From: Paraburkholderia megapolitana
GTDB lineage: Bacteria; Pseudomonadota; Gammaproteobacteria; Burkholderiales; Burkholderiaceae
DNA: 64,000 bases
Direction of reading: 5' to 3'
Assembly: GCF_007556815.1 (NCBI RefSeq)
Contig: NZ_CP041743.1
Location: 558,001 to 622,000 of the forward strand
Below are positions 1 to 8,389 of the stretch, one piece after another. How positions within the stretch are numbered: position 1 is the first letter of the stretch; every line of letters starts with the position of its first letter. The position numbers and the translations under genes were made by a program. The notes under the pieces were generated by a model. It did not search any database and was not told the DNA's origin. It saw nothing but the letters and a program-made list of their open reading frames with translations.

Positions 1-436
1 GGAGATCGGCGGCGGTTACGTCGTTGACGATCGTGTAGCCGAAGATCGCGGCCGCGGCTTCATCGACGGTCGCATTGCGACAACGCCGGCCGATCACGAT
101 GCCGAGCTCGCCCTCGTAGACGATCTTTCCCGCGTAATGCGCGGGCCGACGAATCGCTGCGCCGGAACCGATCACCGAACCCGGCGGCTTCAGCAGAAAG
201 AGCGGGTGTGATGGCACCGGCTTGTCGAGTTTCGCGGCCAGCGCATGAAAGTTGTTCCACAACGCAACGACCTTGCCTGGCGCACACGGTGCAAGCGGCG
301 TAAGCGTGCGCAGCGAGAGCACAGCGCCGGTCGGCACCGGCTGATCGAGGCTGTCGTATTCGTGCAGATAACCATTCTCGACACGACCGAACACGACACC
401 GCCATCGTTCGACATGAAACGCATCCATGTATCCAC
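1..436 (-). CDS. FAH-family hydrolase, cut by left edge
   Basis: About 145 N-terminal residues are visible and the 3' end lies outside the window. The segment EGELGIVIGR and the following FGYTIVNDVTAAD match the metal-binding core of the fumarylacetoacetate hydrolase fold, whose members hydrolyse, hydrate or decarboxylate 2-oxo-acid ring-fission products. I chose the GTG at 436 because GAGGAGA sits 5 bases before it; ATG codons at 424 and 415 are alternatives. It lies 25 bases downstream of frc on the same strand, so co-transcription is likely. It is clearly more distant from the two FAH genes at 11.4 and 35.9 kb than they are from each other. The substrate is not predictable from what is visible. 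Confidence 0.8.
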   Translation of the reverse strand, partial: MDTWMRFMSNDGGVVFGRVENGYLHEYDSLDQPVPTGAVLSLRTLTPLAPCAPGKVVALWNNFHALAAKLDKPVPSHPLFLLKPPGSVIGSGAAIRRPAHYAGKIVYEGELGIVIGRRCRNATVDEAAAAIFGYTIVNDVTAADL

Positions 437-461
437 AGCATTCTCCTCGCGGCGTGGCCGC

Positions 462-1709
462 TCAAATCGCACCGGCCGCGCGCAATGCGCCGATCTGTTC
501 CGTCGAATAGCCCAGTTCGGCCATCACCTCATCCGTGTGTTCGCCGAGCAGCGGCGAACGTTTCACCTCGGTTGGGCTGTCGGACAGCTTGATCGGATTG
601 CCGACCGTCAGATACTTGCCGCGCACCGGATGATCGACTTCGACGATCGTGCCGGTCTTGCGCAGCGAAGGCTCTTCGGCAATCTCCTTCATCGACAGGA
701 TCGGGCCGCATGGAATGTCGTAGCGGTTGAGGATGTCCATCGCCTCGAACTTGGTTTTCGTCATCGTCCAGCGTTCGATCTCGGCGAAGATGTCCTTCAG
801 ATGCGGCAGACGCGCAGCGGGCGTCGCGTAGTCGGGATCGGTGGCCCATTCCTCCCTGCCGATCACGTTGGAGATCTTTGCCCACACCGGGGCTTGCGTG
901 ATGAAATAGATGTACGCGTTCGGATCGGCTTCCCAACCCTTGCACTTCAGGATCCAGCCGGGCTGACCGCCACCCGATGCATTGCCCGCGCGCGGCACCG
1001 CTTCGCCGAAGGTGCCGTTCGGATATTGCGGATACTCCTTCATCACGCCCGTGCGTTCGAGCCGCTGCTGATCGCGCAACTTCACGCGGCACAGGTTCAG
1101 CACACCGTCCTGCATCGCCGCGAGCACCTTCTGCCCACGCCCGGTCTGCACGCGTTGGTACAGTGCGGTGACGATGCCGAGCGCGAGATGCAGGCCCGTG
1201 CCGCTGTCGCCGATCTGCGCACCGGTGACGACCGGCGGACCATCGTCGAAACCCGTCGTCGAGGCCGCGCCGCCCGCGCACTGCGCAACGTTCTCGTAGA
1301 CCTTGCAGTCTTCGTACGGGCCGGGACCGAAGCCCTTCACCGAGGCCACGATCATGCGCGGGTTCAGTTCCTGGATGCGCTCCCAGGTGAAGCCCATCCG
1401 GTCGAGCGCGCCCGGCGCAAAGTTCTCGACCAGCACATCGCACTTCTGGATCAGCGTTTCGAGCACCTGCTTGCCTTCCGGGTTCTTCGTGTCGATCGTC
1501 ACCGAACGCTTGTTGTGATTGAGCATCGTGAAGTAAAGGCTGTCCGCGTCGGGGATGTCGCGCAACTGTTCGCGCGTGATATCGCCGGCGCCGGCCCGCT
1601 CCACCTTGATCACATCGGCGCCGAACCACGCCAGCAATTGCGTGCAGGTCGGCCCCGATTGCACATGCGTGAAATCGAGGATGCGCACACCGTCGAGTGC
1701 TTTGCTCAT
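462..1709 (-). CDS. frc: Formyl-CoA:oxalate CoA-transferase
   Basis: A 415-residue class III (CaiB/BaiF) CoA-transferase that moves CoA from formyl-CoA to oxalate in the cytoplasm, the activating step of oxalate decarboxylation. It tracks the Oxalobacter enzyme nearly end to end from memory: [10 protein letters not shown] at the start, [27 protein letters not shown], and GDSGTG with the catalytic aspartate at residue 168. The glycine-rich loop [11 protein letters not shown] is present. The ATG at 1709 has GGAGA at proper distance; an in-frame extension to 1799 lacks a site. The partner oxc (oxalyl-CoA decarboxylase) is not in the window. Upstream lie two TGATATATCA palindromes. Other CoA-transferase substrates are possible but the match is specific. 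Confidence 0.88.
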   Translation of the reverse strand: MSKALDGVRILDFTHVQSGPTCTQLLAWFGADVIKVERAGAGDITREQLRDIPDADSLYFTMLNHNKRSVTIDTKNPEGKQVLETLIQKCDVLVENFAPGALDRMGFTWERIQELNPRMIVASVKGFGPGPYEDCKVYENVAQCAGGAASTTGFDDGPPVVTGAQIGDSGTGLHLALGIVTALYQRVQTGRGQKVLAAMQDGVLNLCRVKLRDQQRLERTGVMKEYPQYPNGTFGEAVPRAGNASGGGQPGWILKCKGWEADPNAYIYFITQAPVWAKISNVIGREEWATDPDYATPAARLPHLKDIFAEIERWTMTKTKFEAMDILNRYDIPCGPILSMKEIAEEPSLRKTGTIVEVDHPVRGKYLTVGNPIKLSDSPTEVKRSPLLGEHTDEVMAELGYSTEQIGALRAAGAI

Positions 1710-1813
1710 GTCGTCTCCTGGCCAATCGGTTGAATAACGGTTGTCGACGGACGTGCCCGCGTTAGCGACGCCCCGCCACTGGGCGGCTGGCCTGTCCAAG
1801 GCAATTCAGAATG

Positions 1814-1823
1814 TGATATATCA
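1814..1823. promoter_or_regulatory. Candidate operator TGATATATCA, copy 1
   Basis: Perfect 10-base palindrome about 105 bases upstream of the frc start. The same word recurs at 1970-1979, and a one-mismatch form lies at 3221-3230 ahead of the GntR operon. Binding by the GntR protein at 2214-2933 is inferred from this distribution only. Confidence 0.4.
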
Positions 1824-1969
1824 GCTGCGTTCAGGCTCGATCTCAGCCACCAGATGCCGTTGCAGATGGCGCCTCTGCCCGTCCTGCCTGGGTTTCGGCG
1901 GTTAATCACCAAATCCCGACGACCTGCCGTCGGGAAAAATATCGAGTATCTTCATGCATTCTGCGTCGT

Positions 1970-1979
1970 TGATATATCA
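1970..1979. promoter_or_regulatory. Candidate operator TGATATATCA, copy 2
   Basis: Second perfect copy, followed directly by CATACTACAT. The reverse complement of 3211-3230 reads TTGATATACTACATACGC, so both the dyad half and the flanking TACTACAT word are shared with the region ahead of the GntR operon. Confidence 0.4.
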
Positions 1980-2129
1980 CATACTACATTCCATTCTGCG
2001 TCAAGTGCAGGGTTTCCCGCAGTGCATGGCGCCGATTTACCAAGTGGGAAAAGACGGGATACCCGCGAATGTCGGGCGAGGGGCAACTGAAGGGGTACGG
2101 CGTCGACGTGACGAGTCGTTGCGCCACGC

Positions 2130-2161
2130 AAAAAAAGGCCGACGGTAATTTGCCGTCGGCC
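2130..2161 (-). terminator. Rho-independent terminator of the GntR operon
   Basis: Nine-base-pair GC-rich stem (GGCCGACGG at 2137-2145 with CCGTCGGCC at 2153-2161), seven-base loop. Read on the minus strand it is followed by seven U. It lies about 50 bases after the GntR stop and should insulate frc from the upstream operon. Confidence 0.85.
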
Positions 2162-2213
2162 TTCTGTTCTGATTCGCTGCTACACCCTGCACGGCACAAA
2201 GGCCGCCGGTTCT

Positions 2214-2933
2214 TCAATCCAGGAAGTCGCAGTTCGCTTCGACGAACGCTGCAAGATCGAGCGAGTGCTGGCGCACGAGCCGCTCGGCCAGTTCCGTGTC
2301 GCGCTGCTCCAGCGCTTCGATGATGCGCAGATGATCGACGATCGAACGCGATGCGCGGTCGCTCTGCGAAATGGTCATGCGGCGGATCGCGCGGACGTGA
2401 ATGAAGATGTTCTTGATCGTCTCGAGGATGATCTGCGACTTCGACAACTCGACGATCGCCTGGTGGAACGCAATATTCGCATCCGAATACTCGGCGATGT
2501 GTTCGGCCGGCGTCGCATCGCGGAAATTGTCGAACATGTGCCGCAGACGGGCGATTTCCTCGTCGGTGGCATGCAGCGTGGCAAGACGCGCCGCCATGCT
2601 TTCGAGCGCGGCCCACATCTGGATCATCTCGACGATTTCGCGCTTGCTCTTGCGCACGATATAGATGCCGCGACGCGGCACCATCCGCAGAAAACCTTCC
2701 TGCTCGAGCAGCGTCATCGCTTCGCGCACCGGCGTGCGACTCACGCCGAGCGTTTCGCTCAGCACGCGTTCGTCGAGGCGGATTTCATCGTGTGACTGAT
2801 AGATGTCTGCGTCGGCGATGGCCTGCCGCAGCATCACGTAGGCCTGATCGCGCAGGCTGACGCTTGCGTTGATCGGCTGGAGCGAGAGAGTCAGTGGACT
2901 CGCCACTGCTTCAGTTTGAAGTTCTGACGACAT
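2214..2933 (-). CDS. GntR-family (FCD) transcriptional regulator
   Basis: 239 residues. A winged helix-turn-helix occupies roughly residues 28-90 (DERVLSETLGVSRTPVREAM, then EGFLRMVPRRGIYI), and an all-helical FCD ligand domain follows at about 98-220 with the usual acidic and histidine metal-site residues. FCD regulators normally sense carboxylates. The start at 2933 is set by GAGG six bases upstream, which lies inside the 3' end of the small gene at 2911-3144, so the two are probably translationally coupled. It probably controls frc and itself through TGATATATCA-like sites (inference); the ligand could be oxalate or a related acid. Confidence 0.85.
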   Translation of the reverse strand: MSSELQTEAVASPLTLSLQPINASVSLRDQAYVMLRQAIADADIYQSHDEIRLDERVLSETLGVSRTPVREAMTLLEQEGFLRMVPRRGIYIVRKSKREIVEMIQMWAALESMAARLATLHATDEEIARLRHMFDNFRDATPAEHIAEYSDANIAFHQAIVELSKSQIILETIKNIFIHVRAIRRMTISQSDRASRSIVDHLRIIEALEQRDTELAERLVRQHSLDLAAFVEANCDFLD

Positions 2934-3144
2934 TCATCGCCTCTTGTTGAACATGCGCGCGATACGGCGCCGCTGCTGCTGCCGGTGCCTGCGTCGACAC
3001 CGTTTCGCCGAGGCCGACGAAGCGGCCATGCTCCGCCGCCAGTTCGGCGACCGGCTGCGGAACCCACTTCGTCAACAGAATCGTCGCGGCAGCGCCTAAC
3101 CCTACAACGGATACCCCAAGCAGCGAAAGAGAAAGCAGATCCAT
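2911..3144 (-). CDS. Small single-pass membrane protein
   Basis: 77 residues, family not recognised. Residues 3-26 form a strongly hydrophobic segment (LLSLSLLGVSVVGLGAAATILL), followed by a polar tail with an alanine run near residues 53-59. Its 3' end overlaps the GntR start by 23 bases and its own stop falls just after the GntR start codon, arguing for a real translated gene and coupling. It could be a small partner of a transporter or a leader of the regulator gene. No functional motif is visible. Confidence 0.55.
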   Translation of the reverse strand: MDLLSLSLLGVSVVGLGAAATILLTKWVPQPVAELAAEHGRFVGLGETVSTQAPAAAAAPYRAHVQQEAMNVVRTSN

Positions 3145-3220
3145 TTGCAGCCCCAGAAGATTGAGTGAACAAGTAACTCAATGATATGGTGCATTGCCGC
3201 AAAAATCAATATTGCGTATG

Positions 3221-3230
3221 TAGTATATCA
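3221..3230. promoter_or_regulatory. Candidate degenerate operator ahead of the GntR operon
   Basis: TAGTATATCA, one mismatch from the TGATATATCA palindrome seen twice upstream of frc, about 77 bases before the small membrane protein start. It fits autoregulation by the GntR protein. Confidence 0.3.
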
Positions 3231-3326
3231 ATGAGTCGTCATCCGGAGGTACTTCATCGCACAGCGAACACTCCAGCCAGGCGCACAATTCGCTGAAGCT
3301 ACCCGACTACGGTGGCGATGAGGACG

Positions 3327-4289
3327 CTAGAAGGCAATGACCGGCCGGCCGCGCAGCCCTCCGGCTTCGAGTGAGCGCTGCGCGTCAGCGATTTGCTCGA
3401 GCGGGTATTCCGCTGCGACGCGCAGCCTGATCTCTGCTGCTCTGACCATGTCACGGAGCTGTTCAAGCCACTCGGTACGCTCGAGCGCCTCGACCACGAA
3501 CACCGGCGCAATCCTGATTCCGCGCTCGGCCGGCTTGCCTCCCCAGCCGCGAACCGGGATATAGACGCCCCCATCACGAACGGCGCCAAAAGCACTTTCT
3601 GCAAGGACGGCCGTGTCGAGCAGGGCGTCAGCGCCTTCTGGTAACGCGTGACGAACGGCGTCTGCAAAGCGCGACCCACGCTCGATCACAACATCTGCGC
3701 CGTAACTGCGTACCAGTTCGGCTTCTTCCGGCTTCGCATCGGCAATGACCTTGATTCCTTGCCGTTTCGCGACCGCGATTGCGTAGTGCGCGAGAAGCCC
3801 GGCGCCGCCGCTCACGGCCAGGCATTGCCCTTTCCTCAAGGCAGCCAGTTCGAGCGCCCGGAATGCAGTCAACCCGTTCATCGGCAGGGTCGCGGCCTCC
3901 GCTATGGATACACCTTCAGGTATCCGAACAACTGAGGCGGCAGGCACCACGATGTACTGTGCCTGCGCTCCCCCTTCAGGGCGCCGCGGCATAACGGCCG
4001 CCATCACCTCCTCTCCGGGATGCAGGCGCGATACGACCGGCCCGACAGATTCGATGATCCCCGCAGCATCCATACCGGGCACAACAAACGACGTCTGATC
4101 GCCTGCGCCCGCGGCACGGAGAAGCAGGTCTGTCGGATTGACCGCGGCCGCCTTCACCTCGATACGAACCTCGTCATCCGCAGGTGGCCGGACCTGACGT
4201 TCCAGGATTTCGATGACCTCATAGCCGCCCGGGCCTTTGTATGTAACGGCCTTGGCGGTAAGCGGCTGATCCGTCGATTGATCGGTCAC
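3327..4289 (-). CDS. NAD(P)H-dependent quinone oxidoreductase-like MDR protein
   Basis: 320 residues of the zinc-free medium-chain dehydrogenase/reductase family (quinone oxidoreductase type). Visible are the N-terminal GroES-like domain (VRIEVKAAAVNPTDLLLR, PGMDAAGIIESVG), the conserved AATLPMNGLTAFRAL, and a Rossmann nucleotide segment AVSGGAGLLAHYAIAVAK near residue 160. No structural or catalytic zinc cysteines are seen. The start codon overlaps the stop of the upstream aldo-keto reductase by ATGA, so the two form an operon, presumably controlled by the divergent TetR. The likely role is reduction of quinones or enals; the true substrate is unknown. Confidence 0.82.
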   Translation of the reverse strand: MTDQSTDQPLTAKAVTYKGPGGYEVIEILERQVRPPADDEVRIEVKAAAVNPTDLLLRAAGAGDQTSFVVPGMDAAGIIESVGPVVSRLHPGEEVMAAVMPRRPEGGAQAQYIVVPAASVVRIPEGVSIAEAATLPMNGLTAFRALELAALRKGQCLAVSGGAGLLAHYAIAVAKRQGIKVIADAKPEEAELVRSYGADVVIERGSRFADAVRHALPEGADALLDTAVLAESAFGAVRDGGVYIPVRGWGGKPAERGIRIAPVFVVEALERTEWLEQLRDMVRAAEIRLRVAAEYPLEQIADAQRSLEAGGLRGRPVIAF

Positions 4290-5218
4290 AGTCTGACTCC
4301 GTGAGGTGCCTGAGCGGCTTTGGCGTCGTTGGCATCAAGCTCGGCAAGAACATCGCGGTCGAACGCTATCGACGCCGCAGCGACATTTTCTTCGAGATGC
4401 AAAAGGCTCGAGGTGCCTGGGATGAGCAGGATATTCGGCTTGTGAGCCAGCAACCAGGCGAGCCCGAGCTGGGATGGCTCGACGCCCATCCGCGCGGCAA
4501 TCTGGATAACCTTCGGCTGGTCGATCACCTTGGGCCACTCAGCAAAACCAGCGCCTCCCAGTGGAAAAAATGGCACCCATGCGATCTGGTGATCGGCGCA
4601 CAGGTCGAGCATGTCTTCGTATTGCCGGCTGATCATGCTGTAGGCGTTCTGAACACACACAATGCCTGCGGGGATGGCGCGCCTGAGTCCATTGAGATCG
4701 ACGGCGCTGAGTCCGATCGCCCCAATCTTGCCCTCGTGTCGCATGGCGATCATCACGGCGAGCTGGTCATCGAGGTCGACGATCTGGTCACCTTCGGCGG
4801 CGATGCCAGGGCCGACGTCCAGACGACGCAGATTGACGACCGCAAGCTGGTCTACGCCGAGGCTGCGGAGATTGTCCTCGACGCTGGCCCGTAATTGTTC
4901 CGGGCGCTGTGCCGGTCTGAGGTGGAATCTCCCTCCAGGATTGGGATCGGCCCCAACCTTGGTCGCCACCACAATCTGCGGCGCCTCGCGAAGCAGTTCA
5001 CCGATCGTCCTGTTGACGAAACCGTTGCCGTAGAACTGAGCGGTGTCTATGTGATTGACGCCGAGATCGATGGCATGCCGAAGAAGTTCGAGCGCCTCTG
5101 CCGGCGTGTCGGCACTTCGCTGGAGTTGCATGGCGCCGAAGCCGATCCGTGCGACCTCGTGGGCGCCCAGGGGATAGCTTCCCGCACGGGCAGCAGATCT
5201 CGAAGTATGCCGGGACAT
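4286..5218 (-). CDS. Aldo/keto reductase
   Basis: 310 residues with a TIM-barrel AKR pattern: IGFGAMQLQ at the N-terminus, DTAQFYGNGFVNR carrying the catalytic Asp and Tyr, VVATKVGADPN carrying the Lys, and IPGTSSLLHLEEN for NADPH binding near the C-terminus. The usual active-site His position reads VVNLRRLD, so the His is missing. ATG at 5218 follows AGGAGA; a GTG extension to 5239 lacks a site. First gene of a two-gene operon (ATGA overlap with the MDR gene), divergent from a TetR gene with two operators in between. The family reduces carbonyl compounds with NADPH; the substrate is not predictable. Confidence 0.85.
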   Translation of the reverse strand: MSRHTSRSAARAGSYPLGAHEVARIGFGAMQLQRSADTPAEALELLRHAIDLGVNHIDTAQFYGNGFVNRTIGELLREAPQIVVATKVGADPNPGGRFHLRPAQRPEQLRASVEDNLRSLGVDQLAVVNLRRLDVGPGIAAEGDQIVDLDDQLAVMIAMRHEGKIGAIGLSAVDLNGLRRAIPAGIVCVQNAYSMISRQYEDMLDLCADHQIAWVPFFPLGGAGFAEWPKVIDQPKVIQIAARMGVEPSQLGLAWLLAHKPNILLIPGTSSLLHLEENVAAASIAFDRDVLAELDANDAKAAQAPHGVRL

Positions 5219-5246
5219 CAAGGGTTCTCCTATAATCACACCTTGG

Positions 5247-5291
5247 CGGAGGGTCCTCCGTTTTCCATCACCTTAACCGGAGGATCCTCCG
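5247..5291. promoter_or_regulatory. Paired TetR operators, one overlapping the tetR RBS
   Basis: Two 14-base dyads lie between divergent genes: CGGAGGGTCCTCCG (5247-5260, one central mismatch) and CGGAGGATCCTCCG (5278-5291, perfect), centres 31 bases (about three helical turns) apart. The GGAGG of the second is also the only Shine-Dalgarno sequence before the TTG start at 5293. This indicates autorepression plus control of the divergent oxidoreductase operon. Confidence 0.75.
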
Positions 5292-5292
5292 C

Positions 5293-5904
5293 TTGTCAAT
5301 ACCATCTCGCCAACGCGCCGATGCAACCAAGAACCGCGAGCAGATCGTCGTCGAGGCGCGCAGGCTGTTCTCGACTGCTGCCAGCACGACTTCGCTGGAG
5401 GCCATCGCCCGGGCGGCGGGCGTGGGAATCGGCACGCTCTACCGTCATTTCCCCACGAAAGAGGCACTAGTCGAGGCGGTATACAGCTCTGAACTCGACG
5501 CGCTGGATCTCGAGGCCGACGAGCTTCTCGCGAGGCATCTGGGCGCCGACGCGATGCGCCAGTGGATGGACCGCTATGCAAAGTTCGTCGCGACCAAACA
5601 TGCCATGCACGATGCGCTAAGGATCGCAATGACGTTTCGCTCCGGGACCGTCTCCGAGACGCGCATCCGGATCAACGAGACCATCGAGAAGTTTCTGTCA
5701 GCGGGATCGCGCGACGGCAGCATCCGCAGTGGGATTCGAGCGGACGATCTCACCTTGAGCCTGGCCGGCTCGGTTGTCGCTGCGACAGCGTCGGCCGATG
5801 AAGAACAGGTCGGCCGCGTGCTCGATCTCGTGATGGCCGGACTGCGTTCGTCCGCTCCATCGGATAGCGACACCGATGGAACGAAAGCTCAAGCGACGCG
5901 TTAG
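5293..5904 (+). CDS. TetR-family repressor
   Basis: 203 residues. The N-terminal helix-turn-helix is typical: IVVEARRLFSTAASTTSLEAIARAAGVGIGTLYRHFPTKEALVEAVY, about residues 18-62, followed by a variable helical ligand domain. Translation appears to start at TTG 5293 because GGAGG sits nine bases before it inside the operator dyad; no in-frame ATG is near. It faces the aldo-keto reductase/MDR operon, so the likely role is to repress that pair until a toxic aldehyde, quinone or similar electrophile binds (inference from neighbours). Confidence 0.88.
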   Translation: MSIPSRQRADATKNREQIVVEARRLFSTAASTTSLEAIARAAGVGIGTLYRHFPTKEALVEAVYSSELDALDLEADELLARHLGADAMRQWMDRYAKFVATKHAMHDALRIAMTFRSGTVSETRIRINETIEKFLSAGSRDGSIRSGIRADDLTLSLAGSVVAATASADEEQVGRVLDLVMAGLRSSAPSDSDTDGTKAQATR

Positions 5905-5922
5905 CTGTGGGCCGACCAGATT

Positions 5923-8190
5923 TCAAGGTTGCGGCAACAGCGTGGCAGAAACGCTGCCCGCGTTTGCAATGAAGACGTTATTCGCGTCGTCCTGCAGCAG
6001 ATAGCCCTGACTGACGAGTGCATTCGCCGCGGCCGCGACCGCCGCCTGGTACTTCGATCGGCTGCCTCCATAGAGGGTCGCCAGCGTGGCACGCGTATCG
6101 GTGCCGCCCGCCTGCGCAGCGGCATTCACCGCAAGCGGAATCGCCGAGCCGTTGGAAATGCAGCCGTCGCCGATCGCATGGCCCGCGCCGCGGTAGTTCC
6201 AGCCGGTATAGGTCGCGAGCGGCACGCTGACGTCGGGCACCAGCACGCCGGACGTCTCATTTCCGTTCGAATCCACACTCGGCACAAGAATCGTATAAGC
6301 CTGCGCGGTGTTCACGACCGGCACCGCATTGCTGAAGTCGGTGACGAACAACTGGTTGTATTCGCCATTGAAAGTGAGTTGCAGCAGCGTGGGGGTAGCG
6401 GCCGCTCCGCTCGGCACCTTCACGTTGGTCAGCGACGGAAAGCCCACCGCGATCTGGGTCGGTTCGACCAGCGTGCCGGAGGCGACCGTGGGATATTGCG
6501 AGGCTGGCGGCGGCGTGCCCTGGCCGATCCAGTTGACAAGCGCAGGAATCAGCGCGCGCTCCACCGGCGTTTCCTCAACCGGCGATCCCGGCAACTGACA
6601 TTGACTCCCCGCTGCAGGCACAGTGAAATTGCCGGTCGTCACACCGCTGCCGCCGCCGTGCTGGGTCCCCGGCACCAGGTAGTAACGGACATTCTGCGGC
6701 AACTGGATATCGTTGCCACGCCCGTCGGTCACGACGAGCGACGCCGCACCGCCCCACCATTCGAACGCGCCATCGAGCTGCATGATCTTCGGACAGGTGT
6801 TGGTCGCCGTGCACTGCTTCAGGATGCCGTCGGTCGCCCCGCTCACAGGGTCGGTCGTGGTCGCGTAAGTGAACGGGAACTGGAAGCCGGGCATGAAGTG
6901 ATCCTCATGCTGCTTCGACCATCTCCCCGGCTGTGCGAAGTCCGCATTGGTCCACGTACGGCGAGCGGCCGAAATGATCGGGAACATGCCATCGAACACA
7001 ATCTTGCCGTTGCTGTCGACATTGAAGCCCTGATACAGAAAGTCCTTCATGAAACGGCCCGACTGCGAAATACCCTCGCCGATCGCGATATCGAAGTTCG
7101 TGCTGGTCGAGCACGACGATGCAACACATGCGGCGTTTTTCAGATCGTCGAGCGGATTGGGGACGCCTTGTGCATCGGTGGCGTCGTAACGCAGGAACGA
7201 CACCAGATCGCGCAACGCAGCGAAGCCGATCCCGTCGACCGTCGGTGCAGCGGCCCGATAAACAAAACTGTAGATGGTCCCGGCATCGGGTGAAACTTGC
7301 GTGCCGTTCGGGCCAGGCACGCTCGCGGGCGGCGTGAACGACACTGAATAGTTGCCTTCATAGACGTTGTCTGGCGTGCTGATGTAGCGCCACGTCGCCA
7401 CTGGCTGCGATGGCGCGGTATAGGTTTCGACGCCGCCCGGAATACTGCCGTAGGCAGTGAGCCACGACTGGCGCGCGGTGAACGTGACCGATGCCGTGTC
7501 GGACAGATTGGTCGGCGGGTAGGTCAGCGGAATGGTGGTCGGCGATCCGCCGGCGTAGTCCGGAATGAATTCCTCGCGGCTCATGGCGGTGATCGGTGTT
7601 CCGTCCGGGTTCGTCGCAACAGGAAAGGTGACGCCGAGCAAACCCGCGCCCGCTGTCGTGCTACTTCCGTTGAGCGGAATATCGCCTTGCCAGCCACTCC
7701 ACAGGATCGTATAGCCGTTTCTCAGCAGCGACGGGAAACTCGACGGCGGCGCCGCACCGGTGTCGAGCGCGCCGCCACCCACAAAAGACCCCACGCCAAG
7801 TTTGCTGCCGCGGTTCACCACGTCGTAGAACAGTACGCGTGTCGCGGTCGATGCGCTCTGCGGGCGCAGGATGACGACGTCGGTCGAATAGGCGACGTCA
7901 CCATCGCTGCCGACCGGCGCGTTCTTGATGTTCACAATGTCCGCATTGAGCGGATTGTTCGGATCGAGTTCGCCGTGTACGACGGCGGTGATCACCTGGT
8001 ACGGGCCTGCCGCACCGGCAGGCGTCGCGCCATTGAAAGCGGGCACGCTCGAAATGATCTGGAAACTCTTGATGAAGCCTGCGCCGCTCGAGACAGGGGG
8101 TGGCGAATGTCTGTCGCCGTGCCCGCATCCGCTCATCGACGCGATCGCTACACCGACACCCACCGATACCGCTATCGACTGCACCTTCAT
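5923..8190 (-). CDS. Exported alpha/beta-hydrolase-domain lipoprotein
   Basis: About 755 residues, resembling the large alpha/beta-hydrolase-domain family of exported proteins of mostly unknown substrate. The N-terminus has a hydrophobic signal ending SMSGC with Cys22 as probable lipidation site. A nucleophile-elbow-like GEGISQSGRF sits near residue 390, DGMFPIISAARRTW and QLDGAFEWWGG follow, and a possible catalytic His lies in GTQHGGGSG. ATG 8190 is preferred over GTG 8196 for its spacing from GGGGGG. It stands alone, convergent with the TetR gene 19 bases away. Esterase or lactonase activity at the envelope is a reasonable guess. Confidence 0.72.
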   Translation of the reverse strand: MKVQSIAVSVGVGVAIASMSGCGHGDRHSPPPVSSGAGFIKSFQIISSVPAFNGATPAGAAGPYQVITAVVHGELDPNNPLNADIVNIKNAPVGSDGDVAYSTDVVILRPQSASTATRVLFYDVVNRGSKLGVGSFVGGGALDTGAAPPSSFPSLLRNGYTILWSGWQGDIPLNGSSTTAGAGLLGVTFPVATNPDGTPITAMSREEFIPDYAGGSPTTIPLTYPPTNLSDTASVTFTARQSWLTAYGSIPGGVETYTAPSQPVATWRYISTPDNVYEGNYSVSFTPPASVPGPNGTQVSPDAGTIYSFVYRAAAPTVDGIGFAALRDLVSFLRYDATDAQGVPNPLDDLKNAACVASSCSTSTNFDIAIGEGISQSGRFMKDFLYQGFNVDSNGKIVFDGMFPIISAARRTWTNADFAQPGRWSKQHEDHFMPGFQFPFTYATTTDPVSGATDGILKQCTATNTCPKIMQLDGAFEWWGGAASLVVTDGRGNDIQLPQNVRYYLVPGTQHGGGSGVTTGNFTVPAAGSQCQLPGSPVEETPVERALIPALVNWIGQGTPPPASQYPTVASGTLVEPTQIAVGFPSLTNVKVPSGAAATPTLLQLTFNGEYNQLFVTDFSNAVPVVNTAQAYTILVPSVDSNGNETSGVLVPDVSVPLATYTGWNYRGAGHAIGDGCISNGSAIPLAVNAAAQAGGTDTRATLATLYGGSRSKYQAAVAAAANALVSQGYLLQDDANNVFIANAGSVSATLLPQP

Positions 8191-8389
8191 GGCCACGCCC
8201 CCCAGACACGGTAAAGGGAAAGGAACGCGCGTGTGGGATGGACGAACCGTCGTCGAGCGACCAACGACCCGTGCGCCCAGAAGTCCAGTCGTTATTTGTG
8301 GAAAGCAGTCGGTATATTAATAGACTATCGCGATGGCTGCGCAAGCCAGCACGGATCAGCAGCAAGGCGATCTCTCAACGCCGTCGAAC

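Larger units (their letters stand above)
1710..2213. other. Intergenic control region upstream of frc
   Basis: About 500 bases between frc and the GntR gene, both on the minus strand. It holds two copies of the perfect palindrome TGATATATCA (1814-1823 and 1970-1979) and a strong minus-strand terminator at 2130-2161. The frc promoter must lie between the terminator and 1709. I see no credible reading frame in it. Confidence 0.6.

Noticed and set aside
1915..1934. Stem CCCGAC/GTCGGG followed by A-run, as a possible terminator
   Set aside because: On the plus strand the stem is followed by A not T, and on the minus strand the T run precedes the stem, so neither direction fits an intrinsic terminator.
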